Shown here one piece after another: positions 29,795 to 39,100 of a stretch of 64,000 bases of DNA (positions within the stretch are counted from its first letter, which is position 1; each line of letters begins with the position of its first letter). The notes below the pieces were generated by a model. It saw only the letters and a program-made list of their open reading frames with translations, was not told the origin of the DNA and searched no databases. The DNA comes from Streptomyces niger (GTDB lineage Bacteria > Actinomycetota > Actinomycetes > Streptomycetales > Streptomycetaceae): the NCBI RefSeq assembly GCF_000718305.1, contig NZ_JOFQ01000006.1, positions 124,001-188,000 of the forward strand, given 5' to 3'. The translations under genes were made by a program, and so were the position numbers.

Positions 29795-30565
29795 GTGATC
29801 CGCCTCATCGTCGCCAACGGCGACAGCTACACCCAGGGCGTGGGTCTGGAGGACCCGTCACACCGGACGTGGCCCGTCGTCCTGGGCGACCTGCTCGGCA
29901 CCGATCACGTCAATCTCGCCCGGTTCGCGTCGTCCAACCGACGTACCGTCAGGAGCACGGTGCACCGGCTCGACGCATTGCGCACCGAACGGGGGCTGGC
30001 ACCGTCCGAGGTCCTGGTCATCACCGCCTGGACGGAGCTCCGCCGCCACGAGTACTACTCGGCGACGGAACGCGTCGACCACCGCGACCACGCGAGCGAC
30101 CGGGGCTGGCACCGCATGGGCATGTGGCGTCGTGGAATGCATCAGCCCACCGACGCCTACTTCGATCACCTCTGGTCGAAGGAGGGCGCGATCGCCGACT
30201 TCTTCTTGGACTGGGTCCTGTTCGACCACTACCTCCGGGAGCGCGGATACCACCGGCGGTACGTCTTCACCTTCCCTTTCGACGGTCCGATCCCGCCCAT
30301 CGCGACGGAGTTCGCCCGGCAGCTGCCGACGGACGACGTACTGGGCGGACTGCCACCGCGGGCCGGCACGGCATTCGACGAGATACCGGCGGAACTCCCC
30401 CGCGCCGACGACGGACATCCGCTGGCCGAGGGGCACGCGTGGTTCGCCCGGCGACTCGCCGACTGGATCACGGCCGCGACGCCGCCGACACCACCGGACA
30501 GGCAGGCGGAGTACCTCTCCTTTCCCGCTACGGCGGCGCGCGGGGCCGGGGACCACGTGCAGTGA
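29795..30565 (+). CDS. SGNH/GDSL hydrolase-like protein
   Basis: 256 residues, no signal peptide or membrane span. The N-terminal block I is IVANGDSYTQG (G9-D10-S11) with the nucleophile Ser; block V is DDGHPLAEGHAWFARRLADW with the Asp-x-x-His-like pair; ALRTERGLAPSEVLVITAWTELRR sits where the middle blocks lie. SGNH proteins deacylate or transfer acyl groups on sugars and lipids. GTG 29795 has AGGAGGT four bases upstream. Its stop codon directly abuts the stop of the convergent GH10 gene. In this setting an O-acetyl esterase or transferase acting on a glycan is plausible, as inference. Confidence 0.72.
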   Translation: MIRLIVANGDSYTQGVGLEDPSHRTWPVVLGDLLGTDHVNLARFASSNRRTVRSTVHRLDALRTERGLAPSEVLVITAWTELRRHEYYSATERVDHRDHASDRGWHRMGMWRRGMHQPTDAYFDHLWSKEGAIADFFLDWVLFDHYLRERGYHRRYVFTFPFDGPIPPIATEFARQLPTDDVLGGLPPRAGTAFDEIPAELPRADDGHPLAEGHAWFARRLADWITAATPPTPPDRQAEYLSFPATAARGAGDHVQ

Positions 30566-31564
30566 TCACCGCCGCTCCGCGGTGTGTCCGGCGCGCGTAC
30601 CGAGGCCGCCGTCCGGCGCGGCGGCCAGCGCCCGGGCGACGGCTTCGCGAGCGGGCTTGGGGCGGTAGGCCCCGTCGTACAGGGTGGGGGTGCCGTAGGG
30701 ACTGCGACTGCCCTGCGGTACCCACGAATCCGCGTCACCGACGCCCCAGACGGTGAGACCGGTGCAGGCCGGCACGGCGAGGCACTCCTCGACGACGGCT
30801 CGGTAGGTGGCGGCCTGTGCGGCGAGTTTCGCGGGCGTGACCGGCGGCAGCATGCGCACACTGAGCTCCGTGACGGCGACCTCCAGACCCAGTTCCGCGA
30901 AGCGGTTGAGCGTGCGGGCCAGGGCCGGCACCTCCTGTCCCAGCAGCAGGTGGCACTGGAAGCCGATGCCGTGCAGCGGGATGCCCCGGTCGAGGAGCGA
31001 GGCGGCCAGATCGTGGAGACCCTTGGTCTTGGGACTCTCGTCCAGGGCACCGAACTCGTTGAGGTAGAGCCGGGCTTCGGGGTCCACGGTGTGCGCCCAG
31101 GTGAGAGCCTGGGCGATGTAATCGGGCCCGAGAGCCTCGTGCCAGAGGGTGCGGCACAGGGAACCGTCCTCCTCCACCGGTTCGTTGACGACGTCCCAAG
31201 CGGTGACGGCGCCCGCGTAGCGCCGGGTGAGGGTGGTGACGTGGGTACGGAGGAGGGCGGCCAGTTCGCCGGGCGTGAAGTGGCCCTCCGTGAGCCAGTG
31301 CGGTAGCTGATCGTGCCAGACCAGAGGGTGGCCGCGCAGTTCCTGACCGTGCCGCGCCGCGAAGCGGGCGAGGGCGTCGGCCGGGTCCCAGGTGCGAGTG
31401 TGTCGTACCCGCTCCACGTGGTCCCACTTCATGGCGTTCTCGGGTGTGACGCTGCTGAACTGCGTCGCTGCGAGGGCGCGGTAGCGGGGGTCGGTGAGGC
31501 CGCTGTCGGTGAGGGCGGCGCCGAAGCCGAGGCCGTGCCGGGCAGCGAGCGCGCGGAGGGTCAA
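30566..31564 (-). CDS. GH10 endo-1,4-beta-xylanase-type enzyme without signal peptide
   Basis: 332 residues, a complete GH10 barrel and nothing else. Acid/base E128 in AWDVVNEPVEEDG and nucleophile E233 in VTELSVRM are intact; SSVTPENAMKWD, RGHPLVWHDQLPHW and LYLNEFGALDE are the usual GH10 blocks. Secreted xylanases start with a signal peptide; here the catalytic domain begins within 15 residues of the only reasonable start, TTG 31564, which overlaps the stop of the UDP-xylose synthase gene (TTGA). The enzyme is thus likely cytoplasmic. It is last in the glycan operon, where it may trim or release a xylose polymer made by the upstream transferases (inference). Confidence 0.88.
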   Translation of the reverse strand: MTLRALAARHGLGFGAALTDSGLTDPRYRALAATQFSSVTPENAMKWDHVERVRHTRTWDPADALARFAARHGQELRGHPLVWHDQLPHWLTEGHFTPGELAALLRTHVTTLTRRYAGAVTAWDVVNEPVEEDGSLCRTLWHEALGPDYIAQALTWAHTVDPEARLYLNEFGALDESPKTKGLHDLAASLLDRGIPLHGIGFQCHLLLGQEVPALARTLNRFAELGLEVAVTELSVRMLPPVTPAKLAAQAATYRAVVEECLAVPACTGLTVWGVGDADSWVPQGSRSPYGTPTLYDGAYRPKPAREAVARALAAAPDGGLGTRAGHTAERR

Positions 31565-32532
31565 GACAGCGCCGACGCCGTCGTGGACGTTGCCGCTGCC
31601 GAACGGAACCAGGAGATGGTGCGGAGCAGCCCCGCTGTCAGGTCGGTCGTCGGCTCCCAGCCGAGTTCCTGTCGTGCCCGTGTGATGTCGGGGCGGCGCA
31701 GCGACGGATCGTCCTGGGGACGTTCGGTGAACACGATCGAGGAGGTGGAGCCGGTCATCCGGACCACCCGGGTGGCCAGGTCGAGCATGGAGATCTCGTA
31801 GGGGTTGCCGAGGTTCACCGGGCCGGGAGTTTCCGCGGCGGACAGCAGCAGAAGGCCCTCGACGAGGTCGTCGACGTAGCAGAGGGAACGCGTCTGCAGA
31901 CCGTCGCCCGCGACCGTGACCGGATCGCCGCGCAACGCCTGGGTGACGAAGGCGGGCACGGCGCGGCCGTCGGCGGACCGCATGCGGGGCCCGTAGGTGT
32001 TGAAGATGCGGGCGATACCGGTGCTGGTTCCGCAGCTGCGGCGGTGGGCGGCCGTCAACGCCTCCGCGAAGCGTTTGGCCTCGTCGTAGACGCTGCGCGG
32101 ACCGAGCGGGTTGACGTTGCCCCAGTACGTCTCGGGCTGCGGGTGGACGAGCGGATCGCCGTAGACCTCGGACGTCGAGGCGAGGACGAAGCGCGCGGAC
32201 TTCTCCCGGGCGAGGCGCAGGAGGTTGTCCGTACCGGTCGACCCGGCGGCCAGGGTGGCGAGCGGATGGCGGAGGTAGTCGAGCGGGGAAGCGGGCGAGG
32301 CGAGGTGGAAGACCACATCGACGGTCCCGGGAAGGCTGGTGCCGCGGGTGACGTCGTGCCGCTGGAAGCGGAAGGGACCGCGCTCCTCCAGCCCGGCGAT
32401 GTTGCGCAGGCCGCCGGTGAGGAGGTTGTCGAGGCAGATGACCTCGCATCCCGCGTCGAGCAGATGCCGGCACAGGTGGGAACCCACGAATCCGGCTCCG
32501 CCGGCGACGACCACGGTACTGCGGCGGCTCAT
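31561..32532 (-). CDS. UDP-glucuronate decarboxylase (UDP-xylose synthase) family SDR
   Basis: 323 residues of an extended short-chain dehydrogenase. NAD-binding GGAGFVGSHL (11-20), then HLASPASPLDYLRHP; active site STSEVYGDPLVHPQPETYWG and Y149-x-x-x-K153 in SVYDEAKR; then ARIFNTYGPRM and RSLCYVDDLVEGL. These blocks are those of UXS enzymes, which convert UDP-glucuronate into UDP-xylose through a 4-keto intermediate. Start ATG 32532 overlaps the GT2 stop by ATGA; its stop overlaps the GH10 start. It would supply the xylosyl donor for the transferases in the same operon. Confidence 0.87.
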   Translation of the reverse strand: MSRRSTVVVAGGAGFVGSHLCRHLLDAGCEVICLDNLLTGGLRNIAGLEERGPFRFQRHDVTRGTSLPGTVDVVFHLASPASPLDYLRHPLATLAAGSTGTDNLLRLAREKSARFVLASTSEVYGDPLVHPQPETYWGNVNPLGPRSVYDEAKRFAEALTAAHRRSCGTSTGIARIFNTYGPRMRSADGRAVPAFVTQALRGDPVTVAGDGLQTRSLCYVDDLVEGLLLLSAAETPGPVNLGNPYEISMLDLATRVVRMTGSTSSIVFTERPQDDPSLRRPDITRARQELGWEPTTDLTAGLLRTISWFRSAAATSTTASALS

Positions 32533-33890
32533 GCGCGGCTCCCGGGGAGTGGACGCTGCCACAGGTACGCCTCCAAGATGCTGCTCCCTTCCCGGTAACA
32601 CTCTCCGGCCCCGCGCAACACCGCATCGGCCTCGTCCGCGTCCCGCGGCACGCCGCCGGGGCAGGAAGTCCAGGCCCGGTGGAGTGCCTCGGCGGTCGGG
32701 CCGGGAGTGGCGGGGTGCGGGGAGCGCAGGAAGGCGGCCAGGTCACGTTCGCACACCGCGTCGTCGCCGTCGTGGCGGAGGCGTGTGTGGGACCGCAGCA
32801 GGTCGCCGCACCACTCGGGCACCGGCAGCTGTCGGCCGGCGGCGACCCCGAACCGTCGGTAGTCGGGCGCGGCGGGGGTCACCGAGGAGACCTCCGTGGA
32901 CGGGGCCGTGGAGACGGCTCCCGTGGCCTGGATCAGCCGCTCCTCCTGCCACATCGCCACCCGTTCCCACCCCGCCGTGAGTTTGTCGTGGTCCACCGTG
33001 ATCAGGGGACGGCCCCACTCCGCGCCGAGCTCTTCGAGGTAGCCGATCAGGAAGGAGGCCCCCAGGATGAGGTCGTACGCCGTGAACGCCTCGCGCAGTG
33101 CGGGGTCGGGTATCTCGCTGAAGCAGCGGTGGATGCGCTCTGTCTCGTGGCGCATGGCCGCGTACCAGCGGTGTACGCCGCCAAGCGCCGTACCCGGGTG
33201 CAGCTTGCGGGTGTGCAACCGGACGTGGGCCCGGCCGTAACGGAGCCACCTGCGGGAGATCTCCGCCACGGCACCGGACAGCCGGTGCGCGACCGGGGGC
33301 GCCTCGGCCAGCCACCGTATGGGGTGTCCGGCGGCGCGCAGCCTGAGCCCGAAGTCGGCGTCCTCGGCGGCGTTGTTGAAGTGGACGTCGTCGAACCGTA
33401 TGCCGTGCGGGAGCCGGTCCCGCCGCACGCCGCAGTTGGCCGTCACCACGTACCGGGCGCCGCCCGCACCGTCCGGTGGTGCGTCGAAGAGACGCTGGTG
33501 GTTCATGTAGGCGAGCAAGGGGCCCTGGCCTTCGGCACGGACCGGCGCGGCCACGGCGACCTCGCCGGGCGCACGCAACGAGGCGGCCAGGTCCGTACAC
33601 CAGGTCGGCGGCAGCCGGCAGTCGTCGTCGGTGAACAGCACGGTGTCATGGAGCGCCCTGTCCAGCGCGGCATTGCGGGCGGCGGGCGCGCTGCGCCGGG
33701 GTATGCGGATCACTCGTACGTGAGGAGAGCCGAGGTGGGCAAGCGGATCGGAGGAGGGCGGGGTGCCGTTGACCACGACCAGCACTTCGGCACGCGGGTC
33801 GCTCGCCACCGCGGCGGCCACGGCGGACTCGACGGTGGCACGCACGGTGGGACGTTCGAGGGTGGTCGGAACGACGACGGTGACGCTCAA
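32529..33890 (-). CDS. Family 2 glycosyltransferase
   Basis: 453 residues. GT-A domain in the first 230: VTVVVPTTLERPTVRATVES, then DTVLFTDDDCRLP with the DDD at 88-90 binding metal and nucleotide sugar, then VVTANCGVRRDRL and the acceptor-side FNNAAEDADFGLRLRAAGHPIRW with the ED-type base. After the domain comes an alpha-helical region of about 200 residues that is not recognised. No membrane helices, so it is a soluble cytoplasmic enzyme rather than a polymer-exporting synthase. ATGA overlaps on both sides tie it to the fusion protein gene upstream and UXS downstream. UDP-xylose is a reasonable donor. Confidence 0.85.
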   Translation of the reverse strand: MSVTVVVPTTLERPTVRATVESAVAAAVASDPRAEVLVVVNGTPPSSDPLAHLGSPHVRVIRIPRRSAPAARNAALDRALHDTVLFTDDDCRLPPTWCTDLAASLRAPGEVAVAAPVRAEGQGPLLAYMNHQRLFDAPPDGAGGARYVVTANCGVRRDRLPHGIRFDDVHFNNAAEDADFGLRLRAAGHPIRWLAEAPPVAHRLSGAVAEISRRWLRYGRAHVRLHTRKLHPGTALGGVHRWYAAMRHETERIHRCFSEIPDPALREAFTAYDLILGASFLIGYLEELGAEWGRPLITVDHDKLTAGWERVAMWQEERLIQATGAVSTAPSTEVSSVTPAAPDYRRFGVAAGRQLPVPEWCGDLLRSHTRLRHDGDDAVCERDLAAFLRSPHPATPGPTAEALHRAWTSCPGGVPRDADEADAVLRGAGECYREGSSILEAYLWQRPLPGSRA

Positions 33891-35965
33891 GGGCGGGCTC
33901 CATGAAAGAGCGACTCATGACATCGCCGGCGGCGACGCAGGAGTTCGGTGAGCAGGCGCTGGTCCTCGGCGCCGATCCACAGCTCGTCTCCGATGAAGCG
34001 GCCCGCCGGGTACGTGTCCAGTGCGCAGTGGTAGTACGGGCGGCCGGCGTCGTGGAGCAGGACGGCCGTCCGGTCGCCGAGGAGCTGCCGGGCGGTGAGC
34101 AGGCAGCGGCGACGCTTGCGCCCGTCCACCAGGAAGACGTCGTACTCCCCCGGGGTTCCTGAGAGCTTGGCCGGATGGGAGACGTAGTCGTCGAGGTCGG
34201 CGGCGCGGTCCGCGTGGTGGCTGATGCCGAAGTGCGGATGCAACGGTCCCCTGTCCCAGCACCGCACGTCGATACGGACGCCATCGGTGGCGGCCTCGAT
34301 GTCGGTGACCGGCTCGTCCTCCATGTACCGCACGGTCGCTCCGGGCCGGGCGGTCAGGTGCGGGAGCAGCTCGGTGTCGAGGTAACCGCGGTGGTGTTCC
34401 AGGCTGGTCCAGTGGCAGGCCACGCCGGCCTCGGCGAGCAGTTGGGGAAGGGCCAGGGTGCTGCGCCCCGCTCCCCACTCCAGGACCCGCAGCGGCTCAC
34501 CGTCCCTGAGCGCGGCGGCGTTGAGCAGCACGGTCCTGATCAGCTCACCGTCGGTCACACTGGTCAGGCCGTACGGGCTCGCATGGTTGGCGGACGCGGT
34601 CGCGGGGCCTCGCACGGTCATGGTGAAGTCGTCGATGTGGAAGGGCGCGGTGCCGTCGAGGGTTTCGGCGTAGAGGACGAGCCGGGTGGCCTCGTGCGTG
34701 AGGGTGTACGCACCGCCGAGCTCGACCCAGCTGCCCGCCGTCACCGGGGTGTCCGGGACGACGGTGTCGTAGCAGACGCTGCCGGAGGCGTGGCGTTCGA
34801 CGGTGAGTTTGAGTGCTGCGGGCGCCTCGCCGGGAGCGAGCCGGGCCCACAGCCGGAAGGTGTAGGTGGAGCCGGGCGTCGGTGGGGCGGGGAGCGGCAG
34901 CCGGGGCCCCTCCCAGGGTTCGGCGCGGCTGCTGCAGAGCAGGCTGTGGGCTCCGCTGTGCGCGACGGTGTCGCTGACCGTCACTCGGGCGCCGCCGATG
35001 CGACAGGACCAGCCCTGTGCCGTGCCGTCTTCGAAAGAGCAGGTGATCGGGGCGTCGGTGGTCGTCGGCACGCCCACAGCCACCTCCACAGCCGTCTCCG
35101 CAGCCGCAGCCCGTGAAGCCTGGTGGGCGTCCGGTGTGGCGTCATCGCGGTATGCCTCCCACAGCGCGCGGTTGACGAGGGGGGCGGTCGCCTGTTTCAG
35201 CGGACCGGACCAGTGCACGAAGAACGGCGGATGGTCGTCCGACCGGGTCACCCGACCGTCTTCGACGCCATCGACCGGATCACCGCCCCACCACTCCACC
35301 GGGAGTCCCGTCGCCCCTGCCTGCGCCAGCCCGTGGAGGCTGGCGTATCGGTAACCGGACGTGACCATCAGGTAGTTGAGCGCCGGTTGGTCGTTGAGTC
35401 CGGGGCACATGTGCGGCGCGAGCTCGCCGATTTCCGGTAACCGCCCGATGACGTCCGCGAGCGACAGACACTCCTTGCGGGAGGCGAGGAAGCCGGTGGC
35501 ACCGGCGAAGGAGATCTGCTCCTCGGTCAGCCGTCCGGTTGCCTCGATGGAGTCGTTCCACACGAACCGGCGCGTGTCGGGATCGTTGCCGTGGGCGGTG
35601 AGGAAGCCGTGGTCGGCGAGGAGGTCGAAGACGAAGTCGGCACTGTGCAGGACGACGGTGTCGGAATCGAAGTAGGCGAACTCGTCGAACGGCCCCTCCC
35701 ACATGGCGAGTTTCCGGAAGTGGCCGCGTTGAGCACCGCGGAGGGCCCTACCGACCGTGTCGCACGCTCGGAGTACCTCGTCGTCGTCCAGTACCGAGAA
35801 TGCGTAGCTCGACCGCAGGGAACACAGCGTGCCGATGTCGTCGGCGAAGGGAATGAGGCACAGCGGAAGGGTGGGGTTGTAGCGGCGGAAGCTGTTGAGG
35901 AATGCGGTGGCGTAGTCCAGGAATCCGTCGTTCGCCAGGAAATACACACCGCGGTGGGGCGCCAT
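33887..35965 (-). CDS. Trimodular protein: GT-A-like transferase, CBM22-type module, methyltransferase-like domain
   Basis: 692 residues with three parts. Residues 1-285: nucleotide-sugar transferase-like domain, opening GVYFLANDGFLDYATAFLNS with DxD at 100-102 in FAYFDSDTVV; it resembles a GT-A-like family I associate mainly with cyanobacteria. Residues about 303-452: a carbohydrate-binding module of the CBM4/9/22 kind (CSFEDGTAQGWS, VAHSGAHSLLCSSRAEPWEG, TLYAE-like strands, FHIDDFTM), closest in style to the xylan-binding CBM22 of xylanases. Residues about 465-670: class I methyltransferase-like fold with VLEWGAGRSTLALP and YDVFLVDGRKRRRCLLTA then LLHDAGRPYYH. No signal peptide or membrane span. 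ATG 35965 has GGGAAGG ten bases upstream. First gene of the xylose-themed operon; a CBM on a cytoplasmic transferase is very unusual. Confidence 0.75.
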   Translation of the reverse strand: MAPHRGVYFLANDGFLDYATAFLNSFRRYNPTLPLCLIPFADDIGTLCSLRSSYAFSVLDDDEVLRACDTVGRALRGAQRGHFRKLAMWEGPFDEFAYFDSDTVVLHSADFVFDLLADHGFLTAHGNDPDTRRFVWNDSIEATGRLTEEQISFAGATGFLASRKECLSLADVIGRLPEIGELAPHMCPGLNDQPALNYLMVTSGYRYASLHGLAQAGATGLPVEWWGGDPVDGVEDGRVTRSDDHPPFFVHWSGPLKQATAPLVNRALWEAYRDDATPDAHQASRAAAAETAVEVAVGVPTTTDAPITCSFEDGTAQGWSCRIGGARVTVSDTVAHSGAHSLLCSSRAEPWEGPRLPLPAPPTPGSTYTFRLWARLAPGEAPAALKLTVERHASGSVCYDTVVPDTPVTAGSWVELGGAYTLTHEATRLVLYAETLDGTAPFHIDDFTMTVRGPATASANHASPYGLTSVTDGELIRTVLLNAAALRDGEPLRVLEWGAGRSTLALPQLLAEAGVACHWTSLEHHRGYLDTELLPHLTARPGATVRYMEDEPVTDIEAATDGVRIDVRCWDRGPLHPHFGISHHADRAADLDDYVSHPAKLSGTPGEYDVFLVDGRKRRRCLLTARQLLGDRTAVLLHDAGRPYYHCALDTYPAGRFIGDELWIGAEDQRLLTELLRRRRRCHESLFHGARP

Positions 35966-36116
35966 TGAGGGGCTACCTTCCCAGTCAGCCGGTCGCACAC
36001 GGTGGCGACGGCGATCCGTCGTGGCGACAGTAGGGGGAGCTCCGTGGCACAGGCGAGGCGTCGATCGGCCGACCTCCCGTGGCCGGGAACGAGCGGGTGG
36101 TTCCCGGCCACGGTGG

Positions 36117-39100
36117 TCAGTAGACGTCCCGTACGTAGCGTTTGTCGGCGGCGAGCTGTTTGACGTAGGCCGCGGCCTCGCCCTCTTCCAGGCCGCCGTG
36201 GACGACGGCGATCTCCCGCAGGGCCTGGTCGACGTCCTTGGCCATGCGGGAGGCGTCACCGCAGACGTAGAAGTGGGCGCCGTCCCGCAGCCAGGACCAC
36301 AGCAGCGCACCGTGTTCGCGCATCCGGTCCTGGACGTAGACCTTGGCGCGCTGGTCCCGGGAGAAGGCGGTGTCCAGGCGGGTGAGGGTGCCCTCGGCGA
36401 GGAACGTGGCCAGCTCCTCCTCGTAGTAGAAGTCGGTCGCACGGTGTTGTTCGCCGAAGAACAGCCAGTTCGGGGCTCGGTGGCCGCGGGCTTGCCGTTC
36501 TTCCAGGAATCCCATGAAGGGTGCGATGCCGGTGCCGGGCCCGACCATCACCGCCGGCGTGGCGGGGTCGGTGGGCGGGCGGAAGTGCGGCGCCCGCTGC
36601 ACGCGGATCGGCACCGGTGTGTCGGGGTCGGCATCGGCGAGGAAGGGGGAACACACGCCGTAGCGGGGGCGGCCGCTCAGATTCTCGTAGCGGACGACGG
36701 AGACCGTCAGCGACACCAGGTGGGGGGCGGTGAGGGGGCTGGAGGATATGGAGTACAGGCGGGGCTGCAGACGTCCCAGCACGTCGGCCCACTCCTGCGC
36801 CCCGGCCCTGACGCCGAACTCGGCGACCACGTCGACGGCCTGCCGCCCCCAGCACCACTTCGCCAGCTCGCCCTTGTTGTCGGGGCGCAGCAGCTTCCGC
36901 AGCTCGCGGGGGTCACGGGCCCGATCGGCGACGAAGCGCAGCAGACCGGGCGTGATGCGGGTGATGTCGACATGGCGCAGCAGGGCCTCGGCGAAGGGCA
37001 CGTCGTCTCCGACGTTCTTGACCTCGACGGCCGCTTCCGCGTCCAGTCCGGTGACGGCCAGCCATTCCGTCACGACCTCCGGCCGGTTGCGTGGGTGCAC
37101 CGCCAGTGCGTCCCCGGCCTCGTAGACCAGCGGGGTGTCACTGTCGCGGGTGTCGAAGGTGAAGCGCCGTACCTCCTTGCCCGCACCGGGCAGGCTCAGC
37201 AGACGATTGCCGGTGAGGCGGGCGGCCACGGGCGTGGGGCGCCGGCTCGGCCGGGAAGCCGCCGGCTCGGCTGATGCCGGGTCGACTGCCGCCGGCTCGG
37301 CTGACGCCGAGGCGGATGGCGGGCGCCGAGTGCTCCGCAACGCGGTGAGTACCTCGTCCAGCCACGCGGCGGCCTCGCTCTCGTAGTCCGGTTCGCAGTC
37401 GGTGCGCGGGGCCAGCCGTACCGCGTCCAGCTCTGCCATCCGGCCGTCGAGGCGGCGGCCGTGGCCGCAGAAGTCGTCGTAGGAGGAGTCGCCGAAGGCC
37501 AGTACGGCGTAGCGCCGGCCCGTCAGGCGCGGGGCCTCGGGCGAGGCGAGGGCCTCCCAGAACTCGGCTCCGTTGTCCGGCGCGTCGCCGTCGCCGAAGG
37601 TGCTGGTGATCAGCAGCAGGTCGGTGTCGGACGGCAGTGCGGTGGGGTCCGCCTCCGCCATGGGCAGGAGGGACGCGGAGTGCCCGGCCGTGGTGAGCCG
37701 TTCGGCCGTGGCGGTCGCGAACTCCTCCGCATTACCGGTCTGCGACGCCCACAGGATCAGGACCTGACGGCGAGGTGTGTCCGCGGACGGGGCGGAAGGG
37801 GGCGCAGACCCATCGGTGCCGTACGCGGTGGCGGGCGGTGCCTCCGCCCTGGAGTACATTCCTGCCAGCACGCCGTTCACCCACAGGTAGTGCTCCGGAC
37901 TGAACGGAGCGTCCGGCGGCAGCACCGGAACGCCCGCGGCGCCGGACGGGATGCCGGCCAGGAAGCCGGTCAGGTACCGGCGTTCGGCCTCGGCCAGGAC
38001 CGGGGGCGGCGCGGTGTCCAGCCCGAACAGGGCGGAAGAAGGGGCGGACTCCCCGTCGCCGTGCCCCGCCCTTCCCGTCACCGCCCCTGCCGTTCCCGCG
38101 GATCCTGCCGCCCCGCCCGCCGTCCCCGCACCCGCCAGGGCCGGCGCCCGTACCGTCACCGGGGTGGCCACCTTGGTCAGCGACACCGCACACACCTTGA
38201 ACTCGGGCTGGAAGGAGAGTGGGTCGACGGCGTCACTGGTCACCGCGTTGACGCTGAGATACTCCCCGAACAGGTCGTTCCAGTGGAACGGCGCGAAGCA
38301 GCAGCCCGGCCGTACGCGGTCGGTGACGACCGCGGGCAGCACCGCCCGGCCGCGCCGGGAGGCGACCTCCACCGAATCCCCCTCGGCGAGACCCAGCCGG
38401 GCCGCGTCCTGCGGGTGCACCTCCACGAACGGGCCGGGGTCGAGCTTGTTCAGCTTGGCCACCTTGCCCGTCTTGGTCAGCGTGTGCCACTGGTGGGGCA
38501 GGCGGCCGGTGTTGAGCACGTACGGGTAGTCGTCATCGGGCATCTCCGCCGCCGGGAGGTGCGGGCGGGCGTGGAAGACCGCACGGCCGCTCTCGGTCGG
38601 GAAGGTCGGCGAGCCGTCCTCGTCCACGTACCGGATCGGGTTGCGGTCGGGCCCCTCCGAAGTCGCCGCCGGCCACTGGACCGGAGTGGTGCGCAGCCGC
38701 TCGTAGCTCACCCCGCGCAGGTCCCAGCCGGTCGCCGGGTTCCAGGCGCGCTTGATCTCCTCGAAGATCTCCTCGGCGCTGTCATACGTGAACGCCTTCT
38801 CGTACCCCATCGCGCGGGCCACGGCGGCGATGATCCACCAGTCGGCCATCGCGTCGCCGGGCGGGTCGGCGGCCGGCTGGGCGAGGGTGAGGTTGCGCTC
38901 GCTGTTGATCAGTACGCCCTCGGTCTCGGTCCACATCGCGCCGGGCAGTACGACGTCGGCGTACGCGTTCGTCTCCGTATCGGCGAACACGTCCTGGGTG
39001 ACGACGAATTCGGCAGCCTCCAGGCCCTCGATGACCGTCTTGCGGTGGGCGACGGAGGCGACCGGGTTGGTGCAGATGATCCAGCACGCTTTGATGTCAC

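Noticed and set aside
29795..35965. Capsule or exopolysaccharide export locus
   Set aside because: No flippase, polymerase, membrane synthase, undecaprenyl-phosphate transferase or export ATPase is coded here; the enzymes are soluble.
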